This document shows positions 6,618-6,689 of a stretch of DNA of 6,689 nt, piece after piece. This DNA comes from Verrucomicrobiia bacterium (GTDB lineage Bacteria; Verrucomicrobiota; Verrucomicrobiia; CAIQCK01). The stretch's first letter is position 1, and every line of letters starts with the position of its first letter. Location of the stretch: the NCBI GenBank assembly GCA_026417675.1, contig JAOACV010000146.1, positions 1-6,689 on the forward strand, in the 5' to 3' direction. The translations under genes and the position numbers were made by a program. A model generated the notes under the pieces. It was given only the letters and a program-made list of their open reading frames with translations, ran no database searches and had not been told where the DNA came from.

Positions 6618-6689
6618 ATGAAACGCAGCCCCAAAGACCAAGCGGTGGAGACCGCGTTGCGTGAATGGCGTCCCACTCTGCCAAGCGAC
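6618..6689 (+). CDS. 5' end of a further operon gene, cut by the window
   Basis: An ATG 13 nt after the GH88-like stop opens a frame that stays open to the window edge: 24 codons beginning MKRSPKDQAVETALREW. The N-terminus is charged and has no signal peptide or membrane segment. Same strand, short spacing and lack of a terminator in the gap suggest co-transcription with the genes upstream. The fragment is too short to assign a family. Sequence beyond 6689 is needed, and an overlapping chance frame cannot be excluded. Confidence 0.5.
   Translation, partial: MKRSPKDQAVETALREWRPTLPSD

Noticed and set aside
1..6689. Mobile element, phage, CRISPR or defence system
   Set aside because: No transposase, integrase, long terminal repeats, repeat-spacer array or nuclease-type gene was seen. 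Gene layout and composition are uniform and chromosome-like.

Overview
The window most resembles chromosomal DNA of a Verrucomicrobiota-type (PVC superphylum) bacterium. The grounds are high G+C content, a DUF1549/DUF1553 plus DUF1501 gene pair (families strongly expanded in Planctomycetota and Verrucomicrobiota), and gene starts mostly without Shine-Dalgarno sequences. This is inferred from gene content; no rRNA or other phylogenetic marker is present.

Left half, minus strand (91-3116): two genes read leftwards and are probably one transcript. The first is a 538-aa exported DUF1549/DUF1553 protein (1500-3116). The second is a Tat-type exported DUF1501 protein (91-1446, or to 1461 with the longer start). 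A 12-bp perfect inverted repeat followed by a T-tract on the minus strand (1-67) looks like the transcript's terminator. Both products should act outside the cytoplasm. Their biochemical function is not established.

Centre (3117-3359): a 243-bp divergent intergenic region. It holds a credible sigma-70-like promoter for the rightward genes (hexamers at 3318-3323 and 3341-3346, 17-nt spacer), a weaker candidate promoter for the leftward genes, and a small hairpin with a TTCG loop.

Right half, plus strand (3360-6689): a tightly packed operon. It encodes an alpha/beta hydrolase (3360-4340), an SDR oxidoreductase (4344-5126, 3 nt downstream), a GH88-like unsaturated glucuronyl hydrolase (5123-6604, ATGA overlap) and the first 24 codons of a further gene running off the window (from 6618). 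None of the three complete proteins has an evident signal peptide. Together they suggest cytoplasmic processing of an esterified or otherwise decorated uronic-acid-containing oligosaccharide: ester removal, release of a terminal (unsaturated) uronic acid, and a redox step on the product or a related sugar. The substrate is not readable from sequence.

There are no tRNA or rRNA genes, CRISPR arrays, insertion sequences or prophage genes. I see no clear evidence of an entirely new system. The most unusual items are the compact hydrolase-SDR-GH88 cassette, the enlarged GH88-like enzyme, and the haem-less, cysteine-depleted form of the DUF1549/DUF1553 protein.
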